From: Rostratula benghalensis | Lineage: Eukaryota > Chordata > Aves > Charadriiformes > Rostratulidae | NCBI GenBank assembly: GCA_013399305.1 | Contig: VXAI01000245.1 | Coordinates: 217,613-281,612 of the forward strand | Length of the DNA: 64,000 bases | Direction of reading: 5' to 3' | Shown: positions 47,331 through 61,090 of the stretch, piece after piece | Numbering within the stretch: the first letter of the stretch is position 1 | How the letters are laid out: each line of letters starts with the position of its first letter | Notes under the pieces: generated by a model | Told to the model about the DNA's origin: nothing | Database searches by the model: none | Seen by the model: the letters and a program-made list of their open reading frames with translations, nothing else | Made by a program: the position numbers and the translations under genes

Positions 47331-50300
47331 CGCCGCCGGCGGCCGGGGGCGGGCGGGCGCGCCAACCACGGGCCGGGCCGTTCTTCGTCTTTCAGCCACC
47401 CGCTCCCCGCGAAAAGAGGCGCGGGGGGGCGGCGGGGGAGCCCGCAGGTGGCTGGAAGGCCCCAGCCGGGCCAGAAGGTCGGGGGCGTGGGTGACCGGCG
47501 GGTCAGGCAGGGCTGGGGCGTGAGGGAGGGGACGCGGCTCTTCAAGGCTGAGGTGGCACCAAGTGGAGACAAAGGTGCCACGGTGGCCAGAGCGAGTGGG
47601 TGGGTGATGAGTACCCACCGTCCCACCATGACAGAGGCCTGGGTCCAGTTCCCTGAGGTGGCCAGTGTCCACTGAGGTGGCCTGTAGCCTGCAGTCCCTG
47701 CCAGGCCATGTCCCTCCGTGTCCAGAACTGGTGGCACCTGATGGGGGGTGTCCTGCCCGTCGCCCACGGTACAGCCAGCGCCGTTGCCCGTACTCCTGCT
47801 ACCAGACACAGCTCTGGCCTGGGGGGTCTGCGGCCTCCACCCCCATCATGCCAAAACCAGGAAAAAAATGGTGTTTATCTATTTTATGCATTTCATCTCA
47901 TCCCCGACTGAGGGGGTCACAGCATGTGCAAAGACAAAAAGCCCGTAAGAAGTGAGAGAAATGACACCAACTGTTCAAGTGGGCAAAGCAAAAAAAGGTG
48001 GGAAGAATTTGTCCCTGGTGTCTCCAAACATGGAGCTGGGTATCCCAATGGGCAGCTTCCTTCTCCACGGCTGCTCACCCATCCTCAGAGCATCCTGAGC
48101 CCAGGGGGGCACCGAGTCCCCCTGCTCCAAAAAGGATGAGGGGCAGGTGCTGAAGAAGCCCAGCACCTGCTGAAGAGTGCCTCTGGCACATCAATGTCCT
48201 CTGGCTTCTCTTCAGGTTATTTCCACTGGACGGTTTCTACCAATACAATTCCATCAATGTTTTTTTGAGCAAGTTTGGGGCACTGTCTTTTTTTTTTTTT
48301 TTTTTTCTGTGAAAGCAGTGATATTTCATGCACAGCACGGGAGGCCACTTCTGTGTGGATGCAGAATAAATGTGACAGCTATGCTTTTAAGCAAGCTGCA
48401 CATAAATTGTGGATCGCAGCAGTTTGGAAGAAAAAGGTCAAACTCGACGTTTATATGCAAGCTATATAATATAGCTTTTAACTAACCTTATAACTAGCCT
48501 TTTAAAATCAATATCCACGTGTTTACCCCTGGACTGATCTTAGATACATTTTTAATGAACATAGGAAATTTTATAATGAATGGAAGAAACTGTTCCTTTA
48601 TGTCAGATAATTTCTCTCTGGAGGCTAGTGGAAGTGGTTGATTTGCTGTGCCGAACAACCATGCTAAACAGGGCTAAAATAAATTCCCATCCATCTTCTT
48701 AAATAAGCGAGCAGTGTTAAGAAAAGCCAAGGGGGGTGGTGTCTGCTGAATTTCTAGATGAGTAATAACTTACCAAAACCTGATGGGTTTGAATTTTACA
48801 TTTGTTTTACATTTGTTTTAGGGAGAAAACAAGCAAATGCTGTCATTATGCTTTAGCATCACTGAAAATGTACATTTGGTACACAATAACACTGAGGGTG
48901 TGTGAAAAGACGGCTTTTGCCAGGAGCCCATTACCATTTTATTCTCTGATCTCTGCTGTCACCCCTATTTATTTAAGCTTCTGAATACATATGAGAGGTT
49001 CTTTGTTTGAAGAGCTCATTGCAATGCCCTTTGCGATGTGAAAAGTACAATTTGGGTAGGTGGATTGATGGCCAGTTCCAGGTGGAGAGGGCAGGGGAAG
49101 CCTCCTCCTCTTAATAAGATAACTGGCAAAATCTCTGTCATGGTCCCTGCATTGAAATTTCCTCTTCTTTCTATCTTTTCCACAAGTTTTGTGCACACAT
49201 GTAACTACTGCCTGATTCTGGTGTAGAAAAGCAGTAGCTCGCTCTTTTGCCCCGCGGAATAGTGTGGACCAGCACATTACATGTTTTGTTATGGTTGGAA
49301 AAAATTAACAATTTTCATCATGCCAATAAAATAGATTGAAATCTTGAGAAAAAGATTCAGAGGAAAAATAAGATACTTATCTGTTTTGAATCACGTCTTT
49401 CTTTTGTCACTGATACTTTGCCATTTATTTCACTGACAATTCTGAAAGGAAATTCTTTAATTCCAGCTCAGATTTAAGGCTTACGAACACTCCAGAGGAG
49501 AAGGGCATAGGCAAGTCCAGCTCAGGACTGGGTGGATACAGACCTACTTTGGGCATTATTGGGCTCTAGGAACAAAAGGTTGGTTAATCATTTCACCTTT
49601 GAGAGAATTCCTGGAATCTTCAGCACTCCATCTCTGGAATCTTATAACTCCACAGGCTCAAACTAATCTGCAGTGAAGCGTATCTAGTGCCCTGGGGATT
49701 TCATTTGTGAAGTGAAATATTTGTACTTAATTTTGGGGGAGATCCTCTGGAAGAAACCCATCAGGACGCGATGTGGAGACGGGAAAGACATTGCATGACG
49801 TGCCTGCTGGCTGCTGAAGGCAGCAATTCAAGGACTATTTTGACTTCACAGGCTCAGTATTTATTCATCGCCAGCTAAACCTGAGAAGTTATGACTAGTG
49901 GTGCTGTGTGATAGATGCAGGTCTGATTCCCCATCGCGAGCACACTCTGTCTGATACCCAGAATAAAGAAGGTCTTCGGGGGTGAATGCTAAGCATTCTT
50001 TGCGTCAAAGTCTGTTGGACCTCCCGGCTTTGATTATTACAAGAATTCCTTTGTAGGTAATAGTGCAGCATTTTAGGACTCAGAAAAATCCTTTCCCTCT
50101 TTTCATTAAATAATTTTTTCTTCCCCCCATAATTTTCCATTCTCAATATACTTTATTTCCTAGCGAGATATTCACTGGTAATTCTAGCAAACACGAGGTC
50201 TGATGGAAAAGCTTCCTGAGTCGTAGCAAGTTGCGAGTGGGACTTAGGGTGAAAGATATAAAAATTGCCCACATTCCACAAACTCTGGGGTTCCTTTAAA

Positions 50301-52267
50301 ACCGGAATGGCTTCAAGTATGAGAACTATCCCCACACCGTGGAAAATAAATGACTGAATGTTTGCTGTCTACGTCCTACATTCAGATTGCTATGGGATGA
50401 GAGTAAGGGAAATTATATAAATATATAGATATATTTTTTAGCTAAACTGGACTCTCTATGGCCAGTTGGCGAGGCTGAAGGCACGTGGGCATGCTGTGCC
50501 AGATGGCAAAGCTGTAGAGAGGAAATATTTGGCAGGAGTAGCATCGTGACCAAACTGCTTGGAAAGAAGGTCCTGGTTAGATGGGCCAGAAATTGCAGAA
50601 GGGCACAGAACCCATCAAAGGGGAGCTGTAACCGTATTTTGAAATTCCTGGAGAGCGATAAGGACTGTGTGAGGACAGTGGTGACGCCAGGTTTCTCCCA
50701 CAAGGGCAGGCAACGCTCATCTGGAGTGGCTGGGTTAGAAAAAGCAGGATTTTGAGGGAATGATGGCCCAGGCTGTGCTTTCTGTCTAGAGAGGAAAAGG
50801 CGAGAGAGACACACGCACCGGTGATAGCAGGTCAGGGGGTGGATCCGGGGCTGGGGAAGAAGGAATTAAAAATAGCAGAATATAAGATCAGAGAACATTT
50901 GGAGAAAGGAAAAGGAAAGAGAAAAGCAACAGCCAAAATGCGAAGTGGAAATGAGTCAGGAGGGAGGGAAGAGAGCACAAATGGGTAGAAATCTGGGCTT
51001 ATAAAGGAAGGGCAGTCTCTGGAATGGAAAAGGAGAGTTAAGGAGAGTCCATCTTAACAAAACAATGGCAAGAATCCATGCCAAAAACATGCTTATTCTT
51101 CCATTCGAAAAGTTTGAATTGTAATTTCTACTTTTTTATTTGCTATTTCAACAGCTCTAGGTGAGTTAATAAGCAACAAAAAAAAAAAGAAAAAAAAAAA
51201 AGAAAAAAGAGGGGGAAGAAGTAAAATATTAAGGAAATGGGGGAAAAAAACCCCAAAGTTTTGACAAGAAAGGAGAGAAAAGAGAGATAAGAGGAATATT
51301 ACAATTACAACATATTCCAGTCTGAACATGGGCGGGGAGGTTGCTGAAAAGGTTGGAGAACAAAAAACCCACTGCTTACAGCTGGACATGCTAAATACCT
51401 GAACGCACAAAAAACCCTCCAAAACCTCAACCTGCTTATCATGACGATTAGCAGCTGCTCTGGATTTCTAGTTCCAGCCCATAATAAAGACAGAGGTTTT
51501 TTTTCCATACTTGCAGGGCAGTGATTATGATGATGGTGGTTACTTTAACTGATGCCTAGCGAAGCCTCCCATCTCTTGAATTCATTAGGAACCTGCCAAC
51601 GAGGTCTTGGAACACATTGGCTTAATTTTCACTGATTATATACAAAATACTGCTGTGTACTATTTAGGAGGGACCGAGGCAAGGCAACCCGGCAAACAAA
51701 CTTTTATCAAACAGTACTTTGTTGGAAGCCTCTGTGCTTAGATCCTCAAAAGTAAACAGCATATCCTGGAGCAGCTTTTGCGCCAGTATGTACTGGCTTT
51801 GCTCCATCCACCCCAATGGAATTAGGAGTGTTTTCTCCAGCTGAGGAGCTGGTCCACAGAGAGCAAACCCGCACTCTGTGCTGTGTATTTTGAGAGAAGC
51901 ACAACAGGAAAAGCCCCTAGGGCACCGGGAGCGGGAGTTTCCCTCGCAGGTAGATGAAACTTTCCTGCTGTTCTGCGTCTACAGGTGCACTCATCCCCAT
52001 TCCGGGGAATTTGCTCTCTGCCATGGAACCTCAGGAGCAAGTCATCACCAGCAGAAATGATTTAACACTAATCAAGTCTATCTAAACAAAGAGATGATAC
52101 CATCAGAGGCTCTGAATTATAGCAGTGCTTGCTTCCACACTCTGTGGTGTAGTTTTGCCCATTATGGCATTAGAAACTGGTACTGTTTTATGTGAAGAAA
52201 TTAAACCAGGAGATTTCTTTTAGATCCCAATGAACATTCCCAGTACTTTCAGTGGGCACAGTGGCTT

Positions 52268-52402
52268 TATAGAATCATAGACTCATTCAGGTTGGAAAAG
52301 ATCATCGAGTCCAACCATCAGCCCCATCTACACAGTCCTCCCCTACACCATATCCCCCAACACCACATCTAAGCTACTCTGAAACACATCCAGAGATGGG
52401 TA
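52268..52402 (-). mobile_element. CR1 3' end fragment
   Basis: TTATAGAATCATAGACTCAT, CAGGTTGGAAAAGATCATC and GTCCAACCATCAGCCCC: a reverse-complement CR1 tail similar to 30509-31086 but truncated after about 135 bases. Confidence 0.92.
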
Positions 52403-54180
52403 TTTGACTGGTAAGCAAAGAAGAGAAGTGTCTCATGAAGAAAGCCAACAGATTCTTGGCATTGGTAAGGACTGGCCAGGATGGATTGGCAGAGAAGTTT
52501 GGCAGGTGATGGAGATACAGGCAGATGCCACATTTTGCTGCCTGCACTTCTTTCTCCATGCAGAACCCCTCTCTGAACCCATCACTCCAGACCAGCAACT
52601 CTTTCCATAGGAGTTCTCATGTAAAATCCCCCACGAACTCCCTGAATGTCATCCCTGGATCCTCAAGGCTGTTGGTACAAAGTAATGCTAAAGGAGGAAA
52701 ACAAAGGCATATCCTCCCCCCCTCCCACCCCCCCAATCCCCAATAAACATACCTGGTGTTTATGGCTGCTGTAAGTGGCGAGGGATGAAGTTCAGAGCCT
52801 GGGCAATTTGCACTTTGCACAGAACATCTGTTTTACGATTCTTTCTCTCACTTATTAGACAGCCCAGTCTGTGTGCAAACACCCCGAGGCCTGACCTAGA
52901 GCTGCACCCCTGTCTCCCTTTGCCCCAGCCTCCAGGTTTGACCGCATTCATCAGAAACGCCACGGGGTCTATTAGGAAAAGAGAATTAAATGCTGGGTTG
53001 GTGCTGCAGCCCCGCTGCCAGCCCTGGTCGCCCACGCTGGGAGCAGGGTCAGCCAGGGGATCGCTGCCAGAGGATACCTGTAAATAATGATGGAGGGTGC
53101 TGGGGAGCACTGAAAAGCAGCGCGACACCTCTGGAGCTCGACACAGACTGCTGATCGGCTGTGGTGAATTAATTGCACTCTGGCTGCTTTTGAAACAAGG
53201 GGGAAAAGCTGCTGGAAGGGCCTCTTCAGAGCCGTGAGGATCCCTGGAAGCTGACGGTGCAGAGAGCCGGGAGCGTTCAGCTGCCTGGTCCTCCTCCTCC
53301 AGGACTGCCTGCTTATACTTAGCAGCAGCTCTGACACCGTGCTGAACCCGGCCCCTGTAATTAACACATTAATGTCTGCTTTTTCTTGAGCTACAAGAGT
53401 CCAGGGGCAAGCACTGTTTGTCAGGGGGCTCATAGTGACCAGTCCCAGTGGCTCTGCAGAGCCTTGGAGAAGTGTGTGGAAACGTAGGAGCTGCTCAGGC
53501 TTCTGGCCAAGGGGACCATGGCACCCTTCAGCTCTCCTTTGCCATCTCTCTGGCTGCCATGACCCTGAGCACTGCCTGAGCACCAGCGTGTTCCCATTGG
53601 AAAGTCTGGAATGGGGCCGTTATTGCTGACACCTCTTGGTCCCAGCCTGAAGTTGCTGCTCTTCTGTAACACCGCCATGGGAGGAGATGGCTGTGGGACA
53701 CCTACCCAGTCTCTCCCACGCACCTTCACCACCTTCTGCAAGGTCTTTCTGCTCAGTTCCTCCTGAAATTATTCAGCAAGGCCCCAGATATCAATCAAAT
53801 CCCCCGATTCGGTCTAATTCCAAACACCGGGTGTGTTTACCCATAAATTTATAACTCTTCTCCCAAGCCAAGAAGCAAAAATTAAAAAACCAAACCAAAC
53901 AGGCTGAAGAACTCCGTGCTGCAACAAAGTGCTGGGAATGGACAGGCCCAAGCAGATGCCAGGGAAAGCACATACAACATGGCACAGGATCTTTTGCTCC
54001 AGAGCAAAACCATCCAGCCTAAGGAGGTGGTGGTCTCCTTGCAAATAGCTTCTCCTCTCAGGAGGGAGCCCGTCCTGGCCTCACTCCCTGGTGTTGCAGC
54101 ATCCCCCAGAGCAGACAGGAGATGTGTCAGGCATTTCAGCTGTGGGAAGGCTCCCAGGGTAAATACAAGGGAAGTTCATG

Positions 54181-54240
54181 GGGGTTGGACGAGGTGATCT
54201 CCAGAAGTCCCTTCTAGCCCCATATCATTCTGTGATTCTT
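54181..54240 (+). mobile_element. CR1 3' end fragment
   Basis: Only the last 60 bases of CR1 remain: GGGGTTGGACGAGGTGATCT to ATCATTCTGTGATTCTT. Confidence 0.88.
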
Positions 54241-55755
54241 CAGCTGACCTGGTGGCACTGCCAGCGGAGCCAAGTCAGGTCTGCTCGCCTTGCCTGACAT
54301 GAATATAGTCAAAGATTTAAGTAATCAGAGCAACTGGAGCCTCAGAAATGCTCAAAAAAACATCATTTAAAGACGTTGCAGCTAGAGGATGCTTGCCCTT
54401 GCTCTAGCTCACCGTTAGCTATTACAAACTTGACTAAAAATGTTTAAAAAAGCCATCACCAACGTGCTTTACTGTTGCTTTGTGTGAAGATAAAATTTGT
54501 GAGATGCTGAAGCACCAGGATCCTGTGGTTTTATCCCAAAGACAGGGGATTTGGAAGGAGGAGGTTCGCTCCTTGGGCTGAGCAGGGCAGGGGCTCATTT
54601 CTTGCTGCATGTAACTCAGCTGCAAGGGTCCATGGAGAGTGAGAGCGAAGCATTGGAGCCAATTTCTGAAGAACAGAGAGAGGAAGGACAAAAAGGAAAG
54701 AAAGCAAGCAGAATAAATCTGAATTGTAACGAAATTATAGCCTGCATTGAAATTTCCACATTTGGAATTGATTTTTTTCCATCAGACAAAAGGCTGAGAC
54801 TTTAGTTGTTGAAATACTGGTCTGTGTTTTTTTTTTTTTTTTTAAACTTATTCTAAATGTCATAACTGGATGAGCTGCAGGTGAACCATCACCAATAAAA
54901 GGCTGATGCAACCCAAAAACGTTTTCATGTCAAGCATAATGTGATGCTCTTCCCTTTGTTTGCCTATTTTTCTTCCCTGCCAGGCATGTGGTGCGCGTTT
55001 CCTACCTTCCATCAGGTGATGCAGGTTCACTCATTTTTCTGGCTGCTGCCCATTTCCTAACACTCCCCCCCTCTTTGCTTTCTTTCAGGGGTTGAAAACT
55101 GTCCCCCTCATGGCATCACATCAGCACCCAAGTTGCAATTTAATGGCGTCGATGGCGAGTTTTACTCGCGTCCCCTGAGCTGTGTGTGTCAGGAGCGAGC
55201 GAAGCTGCAGCACCTCCGTGGAAAACTGCTCGCCTGCCATCAGCGACCTCCCTGCTCCGGTTTCACATGGGTTTGCAATTGTTTCACTTGATTTCTCCAT
55301 TGTCTTTCTTCAGAACACTATTTCTTTCCTATCTGGCATTTTCCTCGACTGTCCCCAGACAACCTCTTTTACTTGCGCTCTCCTACAATAACCCCATTCC
55401 TCATTATTGTTTCCATTCCCCTTTTTTGTTGGTTTTTTTTTTCCTTGTTGTTTGTTAATTTATTTTTTTTCACTTAATGTAGGCCTGGGGGCCCCTGCTC
55501 CGTGTTGGGGGTCCCTCTTCCAGCTGCAGCCCTCAGCAGACACATCAGAGCCGGAGCACCGTCCCCTTCTCACACCGGTGTCCGTACTGTGCAGAAGAGG
55601 CTTCCCATACCTTCCGATGAGCTTTTTATATCTGTCTTGTGGGAGCATCCGTAATCTATCAGAGTGCAGAGCAGCAATGAATCAGGTCTTTGATGCAAAC
55701 AAGAAGCAGCCACATGGCATGAAGCATTTGGGAGCACTTCAGGCTAAAAAGGCGA

Positions 55756-55783
55756 GGGGGGGGGGGGGGGGGGGGGGGGGGGG
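55756..55783 (+). repeat. Uninterrupted G28 homopolymer
   Basis: 28 consecutive G on the plus strand, intergenic. Long enough to form quadruplexes and hard to sequence, so the true length is uncertain. Confidence 0.9.
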
Positions 55784-56121
55784 AAAACCAAACCAGAAGA
55801 AGATGCAGCTGTGAAGAATACAAATATTGGCTCCTCAAAAAACCCTCCATATTGTGTCTGTTATTGCAATCTACTTACTTGTTCAGGGCTCGTGCTCTCC
55901 ATTTTGAGATTGTCATGGATCTAATTTCCCATCCTCAGGGAGTGGACGAGAAGGTCTAAGCGGCAATGTTCTGAGGTAGCTGCATAAGGAGCCTTTCTCC
56001 GCTGTCTGGCTGACGGAGCTGATTGCTGTGTGAGAGAACCTGCTATTAAAATGAATAAGGGCCCTTTTGTGCCTGAGAAAGCAGGGAAAAAAAAGTTGGC
56101 CTGTTCCCACCTTCCCCATCT

Positions 56122-56300
56122 TATAGAATCATAGGATGGTTTGGGTTGGAAGGGACCTTAAAAAACACCTAGTTCTACTCCCTTGCCATGGGCAGGGACA
56201 CCTCCCACCAGACCAGGTTGCTCAAAACCCCATCCAACCTGGCCTTGAACCCCTCCAGGGATGGGGCAGCCACAGCTTCTCTGGGCAACCTGGGTCAATA
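56122..56300 (-). mobile_element. CR1 3' end fragment
   Basis: TTATAGAATCATAGGATGGT, GGGTTGGAAGGGACCTTA and CCAACCTGGCCTTGAACCCC are a reverse-complement CR1 tail of the 4431/5768 subtype. Confidence 0.92.
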
Positions 56301-56580
56301 TCTCACTGCCATGGTCTCACTGGTGGTGAGCTCACAACGAACATTTTGGCTGGCGAAAGGTGGCTGAGCATGGCCCAGAGCTCCGGCATCGGGCACTGCT
56401 TCACTTCTTCATTTACATGCTGGGAATAACGGTCGTTCCCTTCTCGATAGGGAAGTCATGAGCCTGAGTTCTTTAGAGATTACTCTTTGCTGTGATAACG
56501 GGGATGAGATAAGTACGGCAGCGATGGAGGACAGTTTTCTGTTGGAGCTGTGCAAGAGGGGCGATGACGCATGCAGTCTG

Positions 56581-56662
56581 CTCTGGGTGAACCTGCTTTG
56601 GCAGAGGAGTTGGACTAGATGACCTCCAAAGGTCCCTTCCAACCCCTACCATTCTGTTATTC
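56581..56662 (+). mobile_element. CR1 3' end fragment
   Basis: CCTGCTTTGGCAGAGGAGTT, GGACTAGATGACCTCCAAAG and CCATTCTGTTATTCC. Only about 80 bases remain. Confidence 0.88.
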
Positions 56663-58029
56663 CCAAAGGATCTAACCCATTCTCTCCCAAGGATCGGTTT
56701 GAGACCCCTGAGCCAAACTCTGCTCCAGAGAGGGACAAGTCAGCCAAACCCCACGGATGAGCATCACCCCAGCCACCATGCAGCTACAGAAGTCCCACAC
56801 TGTGGCTGGTGCCAACAGCACTCTCCATTAAACCCAGCCAACGGAAAAGTGTCACTTTGTGTCCCACTTACAGCTCATTCGGGACGTTGCTGGGGAAAGG
56901 AGCGTCACACGCCGCAAAATGGGTGAGGGAGCAGATTCCCCATAGCGGAGCATCACGGCACAGCCTGAACCATCACAGTGCCCACTCCAGCCATTTCTCT
57001 AAAAAACAAAAAGACAGGGCACACGCTTGAGAGGACTACGGGACTCTTGTTTCATAAAGAAGTGGAGCAATGTGCTTTTTTACTTCCCCTCTTTGCAGTT
57101 ACTTCAGCCTTCCCCCCCCCCGAGACTGCCCTGGCTGGGTGCTGTGGCTGTGCCAGCAGAAAAGGGGTATTTAATAATAAATCCCCCATCTTATTAAAGG
57201 TTGTGTGGCCGAGGCTTTAAAATCCTCCTTCCTATGGACAAAACGTGGTTGATGCCTCCCGAGGGGAACCTGCTACCAGTCCCTGACCCCTGGCATCTTT
57301 GGGAGAGGGGGAGAGAAAACCTCTTGCCAATGGGGTCTATCGCTCACAGAGTGTAGCTGCCTTCTCGCTGCTCTCCTTGCGTAAGTAGGTTTGTATTTAC
57401 ATATAGAATATAGCAAAAAAAACCCCCAAAACCCAAATGTAAAAGCTATGGGTATTTACCTATAGGTCCCTTCAGCCGAAAGGAGTCTGAACTGCATTCA
57501 CACAAGCTGGGATCGTAAAGGCAACAGTGCTCGGTGGTGCTTCTGCACTGAACTTCAAGAAAAGCTCCTGGAATTTAACATAAAATGGAAAAGTACCAAA
57601 ATAGCCCCCAATTCACTATTTTCTCAACCATCCCCAAATCTCCTCCCTCTCCCAACAGCCCCAGGGGGAGTGCTGCATGGGTGGCTTGCCTTGACATTGA
57701 AGGTTGAAGCGTTTACAGGTTGGGGTTTCTTTGTGTGTAATTGAATTAAACTTGGGATCAAAGCTTCAGCTTTTGGGACTGGTCTGAATTCTTGATGAAT
57801 TCTCAACTTCACTGTTTCATTATCGCCATTGCTGGGTTTTGGTGGGGGCAGTGGGGTGGTTGAACAACTTCCTTCCGTTTGCTGCCCGAAGAACACTTCG
57901 GTTAGACAAAGCTGGCCAGGTACCCCAGTCAAACTCAAGAGGTTCCTTGCAGATGGCCTGGCCACAGCCTTGATGCAGGAGGACAATCACAGAGAAAGCT
58001 TTTTCTGGCTAATAAGCTGTATTTCTACC

Positions 58030-58053
58030 TTTTTTTTTTTTTTTTTTTTTTTT
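58030..58053 (+). repeat. T24 homopolymer
   Basis: 24 consecutive T. No recognisable retroposed gene body precedes it on the minus strand. Confidence 0.9.
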
Positions 58054-58687
58054 CCCCTGGCAACCATCAATTAACTCTCACAACTTCCTTCTAGCAAAGA
58101 AGAGTGACTTTACCAATGCAAGGGGCCCTTCATGAGCATGAAGTGTAACCGATATCTCTTGCTAAAGCGTTCCTCAGTGGAGCACAGTTGTTTTAGAGGA
58201 AGAGCTGGTAGAAATAAACAGGGGAGAATCAAAATATATAACCAGGGTCAGCGGCCACAGAGGAGGCCAGGAGCTCAGGCCCCCTCACTGGAAGCTGGTG
58301 AGATTGGTGCCTTTAGCTTTATGTAAAACTCGGTGTAGGATCAAACGTTTGCAAGGAGCTGGGGTTATTTCATCAGAAGAACTTCCCACCATGGGAGAGG
58401 GTTGCTGTGCTTCGGGATTTAATTTGGGTGGATGCCATGGCTGAGTCACCAGTGCCAATTTCTGTGGCTGTCAATTCTCCTGACCAGCACTGACCTGTGA
58501 TGGTGTCCTCTGCCATGGACCAGCCGGCAACCCAGAGCCCGCAGTGATGCCCCGGGGACATTTGTCGACCTTCAGAACAACCCCAGAGGGTAATGATTAG
58601 TTTTAGTTTTAATTGCAGTGAAAGCAAACCCTACGCTCGGCTCGGTATTAGCAGCGCAGCTCGGATTTGAAGAGGCTCCTGATTAAA

Positions 58688-58731
58688 GCCCCTTCCAACC
58701 CGAAACCATTCCATGACTCTATGACTCTATG
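58688..58731 (+). mobile_element. CR1 terminal scrap with tail repeat
   Basis: CCCCTTCCAACCCGAAACC then CCATGACTCTATGACTCTATG: the end of CR1 with its short terminal tandem repeat. Confidence 0.75.
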
Positions 58732-60477
58732 TGCAGGTCTGTCCCTGGGGCTTTGGCAACAATTTCTCGGAGCTTCTGTTTTATTAGGTCACATCCCCGA
58801 GGCCTGTTTTTCCTACCACAGGATATGATTAACCCTGAGCCGGCGTCATGGTGCTGCATCCCCAAGCAGAAAATCCACCTGAATTCAGCACAACTCCTCT
58901 GCCCCCCTCCTCGAGTCCCGCTCAGCATGGGACCGAGAACACCTCATGCATGGTTTGTGGATCTTCTCTGGGGCAGGTCTTCTGGGCCACCTCATCCCAG
59001 GGGCTGGTCTCCTTTGCCCAGGTAGGGAGCAGGGTGCTGCCCTGGGGTCAGACTGGAGCTGAGGACCACGAGCTCTCCCACATGGGGTGAAGATGCTGCT
59101 CTCATTCTGTTTGGGAGCTGCAGTGATGCTTTTCCCACCTGAGCACCCAGAAAAGGGGGAGGAGGAATAGATACCAGCTCTGAAGGTCTGTGGACCTCTG
59201 GCATAGTAAGTCAGGGTGATGAAGGACGTGGAGGCATGTGGGAGGAGACACTGCTGAGAGGAGGCAAGGGCTCAAGGCCAGTTCTGGGGAACTTCTCATT
59301 CCCTTTTCCTTGAAAAATAGCAGTGAAAGGGCACTGTAGCATTTTTCAGCCCTCGCTCACGTAAGCAGTGTGTGCTCATCACTCCAGCAGCCTTCCTGCT
59401 GTGAGTAACATGGAAGGAGAAAAAGGGCAGAGAGCAGGGACTGTCTCCGTTCAGATGGTTACTCAGAAAGGAAATAAAGCCTCAGCTGACTCCCGGGATC
59501 GACGCAATTCTTCAACGGAGTCAGGCCACACACTTGCCTTTTGCAATAACTGCTCGCCAAAGCGAGCAGCTCTCGAGTCAACCCTTTGCAGCACCTCCAG
59601 CACGAACCCAGCTGCCAAAATACCTGCAGAAACCTCCTGCCTTGTGCTGAGAGCAATACCCGAAACCATTACACAGGTCAACGCTGTGCCTTTTGCCCTT
59701 GGTCCCGCAAGGCGTTACATGTGGTGGGGGTGGGAGGGTCACAGGGACCTTGTGGAAATTAAAAAAGTCAAGCAGAGCATCACCAAGTCCTGCTTCTCAC
59801 AAATAAAAGGATTTCAGTGGGCTGAAGGGAAAACAAACTCTGTTTAGTCTACAGCATCCCTTTCGGAGACACTCAACAGCATTCCTGGAAGCAAAGTTTT
59901 TATTAATGATCAAAATAGGGTGTTTTTGCTACCTCCTCCCTTTTATCTCCCCCTTAAACCTAGTGAGAATCCATCTGGAATATATTATTAAATTAACAAA
60001 GGGTCCTTGCTTTGCTCCGAGAGCAGCCTGGCTTCCTCTGAAGTGTAAGAAGCCACATCGACAGGAAAGAAACAGGCACATTTCACCCTCAAGTGAAGTT
60101 TGCAAATACTCCAAATATTTGTTTGTACACTTTGGCCACTCACAGAGCTGCCATTAAGAGTTCAGAAGTAGGGTTGGGTTCCCGATTTCACCCACCCGTG
60201 TACCAGGAGATGGATTTGTAACGCAGAGCAGGGGGCCGGGCTGTTCATCCCCCACATTTGCTTTTGGTAGCATTTCTAAGTCAATTTAGTACTTACACTG
60301 ATGGTATTTTAAAATCTGATGTACTTCCCTTAATTTCTGGTGCTTATTTTTTGCCCCTGATATTCAGGTCATACCCTCTGCTGCTGTACGTGAAGGATAA
60401 AGAGCCCAGTGTTCTCCCTCCTGCCATATGGAAGTCCCTCTTCTAATGTCAGATGACAGTGGAAATGGGGGGAGGGG

Positions 60478-60500
60478 AAAAAAAAAAAAAAAAAAAAAAA
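60478..60500 (+). repeat. Poly-A tract of about 23
   Basis: Run of A after a G-rich stretch. The sequence upstream does not resemble a processed transcript. Confidence 0.85.
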
Positions 60501-61090
60501 GATAAATTAGGATTCAGCATGAGAATTAGCTCCTGGTAAGGGACCTGCAGCCTCTTGGTGCACAGCCCCCTGGGGTGTGTGTGTGTGGATTCAGGGGGTG
60601 GGAGCTTTCCCATGGGCGGCATCAGGCCCCTCCAGCCCCAAAATACATGCCCAAGCTCCTGGGGATAGCAGGGGCAGGAAGGACCTTGCTCAGACTGGGA
60701 AATCTCTCTTTATTGCTAGTGCTTGGAGTTTATTGCTTGTTAAACTGAAGGATTGCTTGCTTCTCACATCCTGCAAGAGTTTTATATGAAGAGACTTCAT
60801 AGGGAGTAAGGGTGGTTACCTCCTGTGCCTAGTTTCTGAATTTCCCAGCCTGCGGCATTGGAATTTGGCCCTGGAGCAGGGAAAAACAGTGTGGAGTTCA
60901 AAAACATAAATGACAACTCGTTGTAGTATCACAACTGTCAAAAAAGGAAATATTCTTACGGCCTGAGGAAAAAAGACCACTGAAGGTTTCTAAACAGGAT
61001 AGACATGACACTGAGTATTAGGAATACAGCTTCATTTTCTGTGATTTATAGTGTGTTCAAGCAAACTATAATAAACTATATACTGAGTTC

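Larger units (their letters stand above)
46800..47560 (-). promoter_or_regulatory. CpG island, likely promoter of the FNDC3-family gene
   Basis: About 750 bases of very GC-rich, CpG-dense sequence, unlike the AT-rich DNA on both sides. It directly abuts an assembly gap. It contains a YY1-type element (ATCATGGCGGAA on the minus strand, 47298-47309) and NRF1-like GCGCAGGCGCA at about 47322-47333. There is no TATA box, which is typical of housekeeping avian promoters. It lies upstream of the minus-strand gene. Whether it also drives a divergent plus-strand transcript cannot be seen. Confidence 0.8.

Noticed and set aside
46187..47809. Long open frames on both strands around the CpG island (up to several hundred codons)
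   Set aside because: They either cross the N gap, where codons are unknown, or arise because GC-rich DNA has few stop codons. The translations are low-complexity Arg/Pro/Ala/Gly and resemble no protein.
52760..53583. Overlapping open frames of 100-200 codons in the intergenic region
   Set aside because: No splice-site pairing, no recognisable domain and no codon pattern; frames on both strands are equally open.
55182..55814. Plus-strand open frames next to the G28 run
   Set aside because: Composition is Phe/Leu/Pro-rich, and the longest one runs through the homopolymer as polyglycine. No similarity to a known protein.
60478..60500. Poly-A tract as the tail of a processed pseudogene
   Set aside because: The upstream sequence shows no open frame or similarity to any gene, and no flanking target-site duplication is visible.
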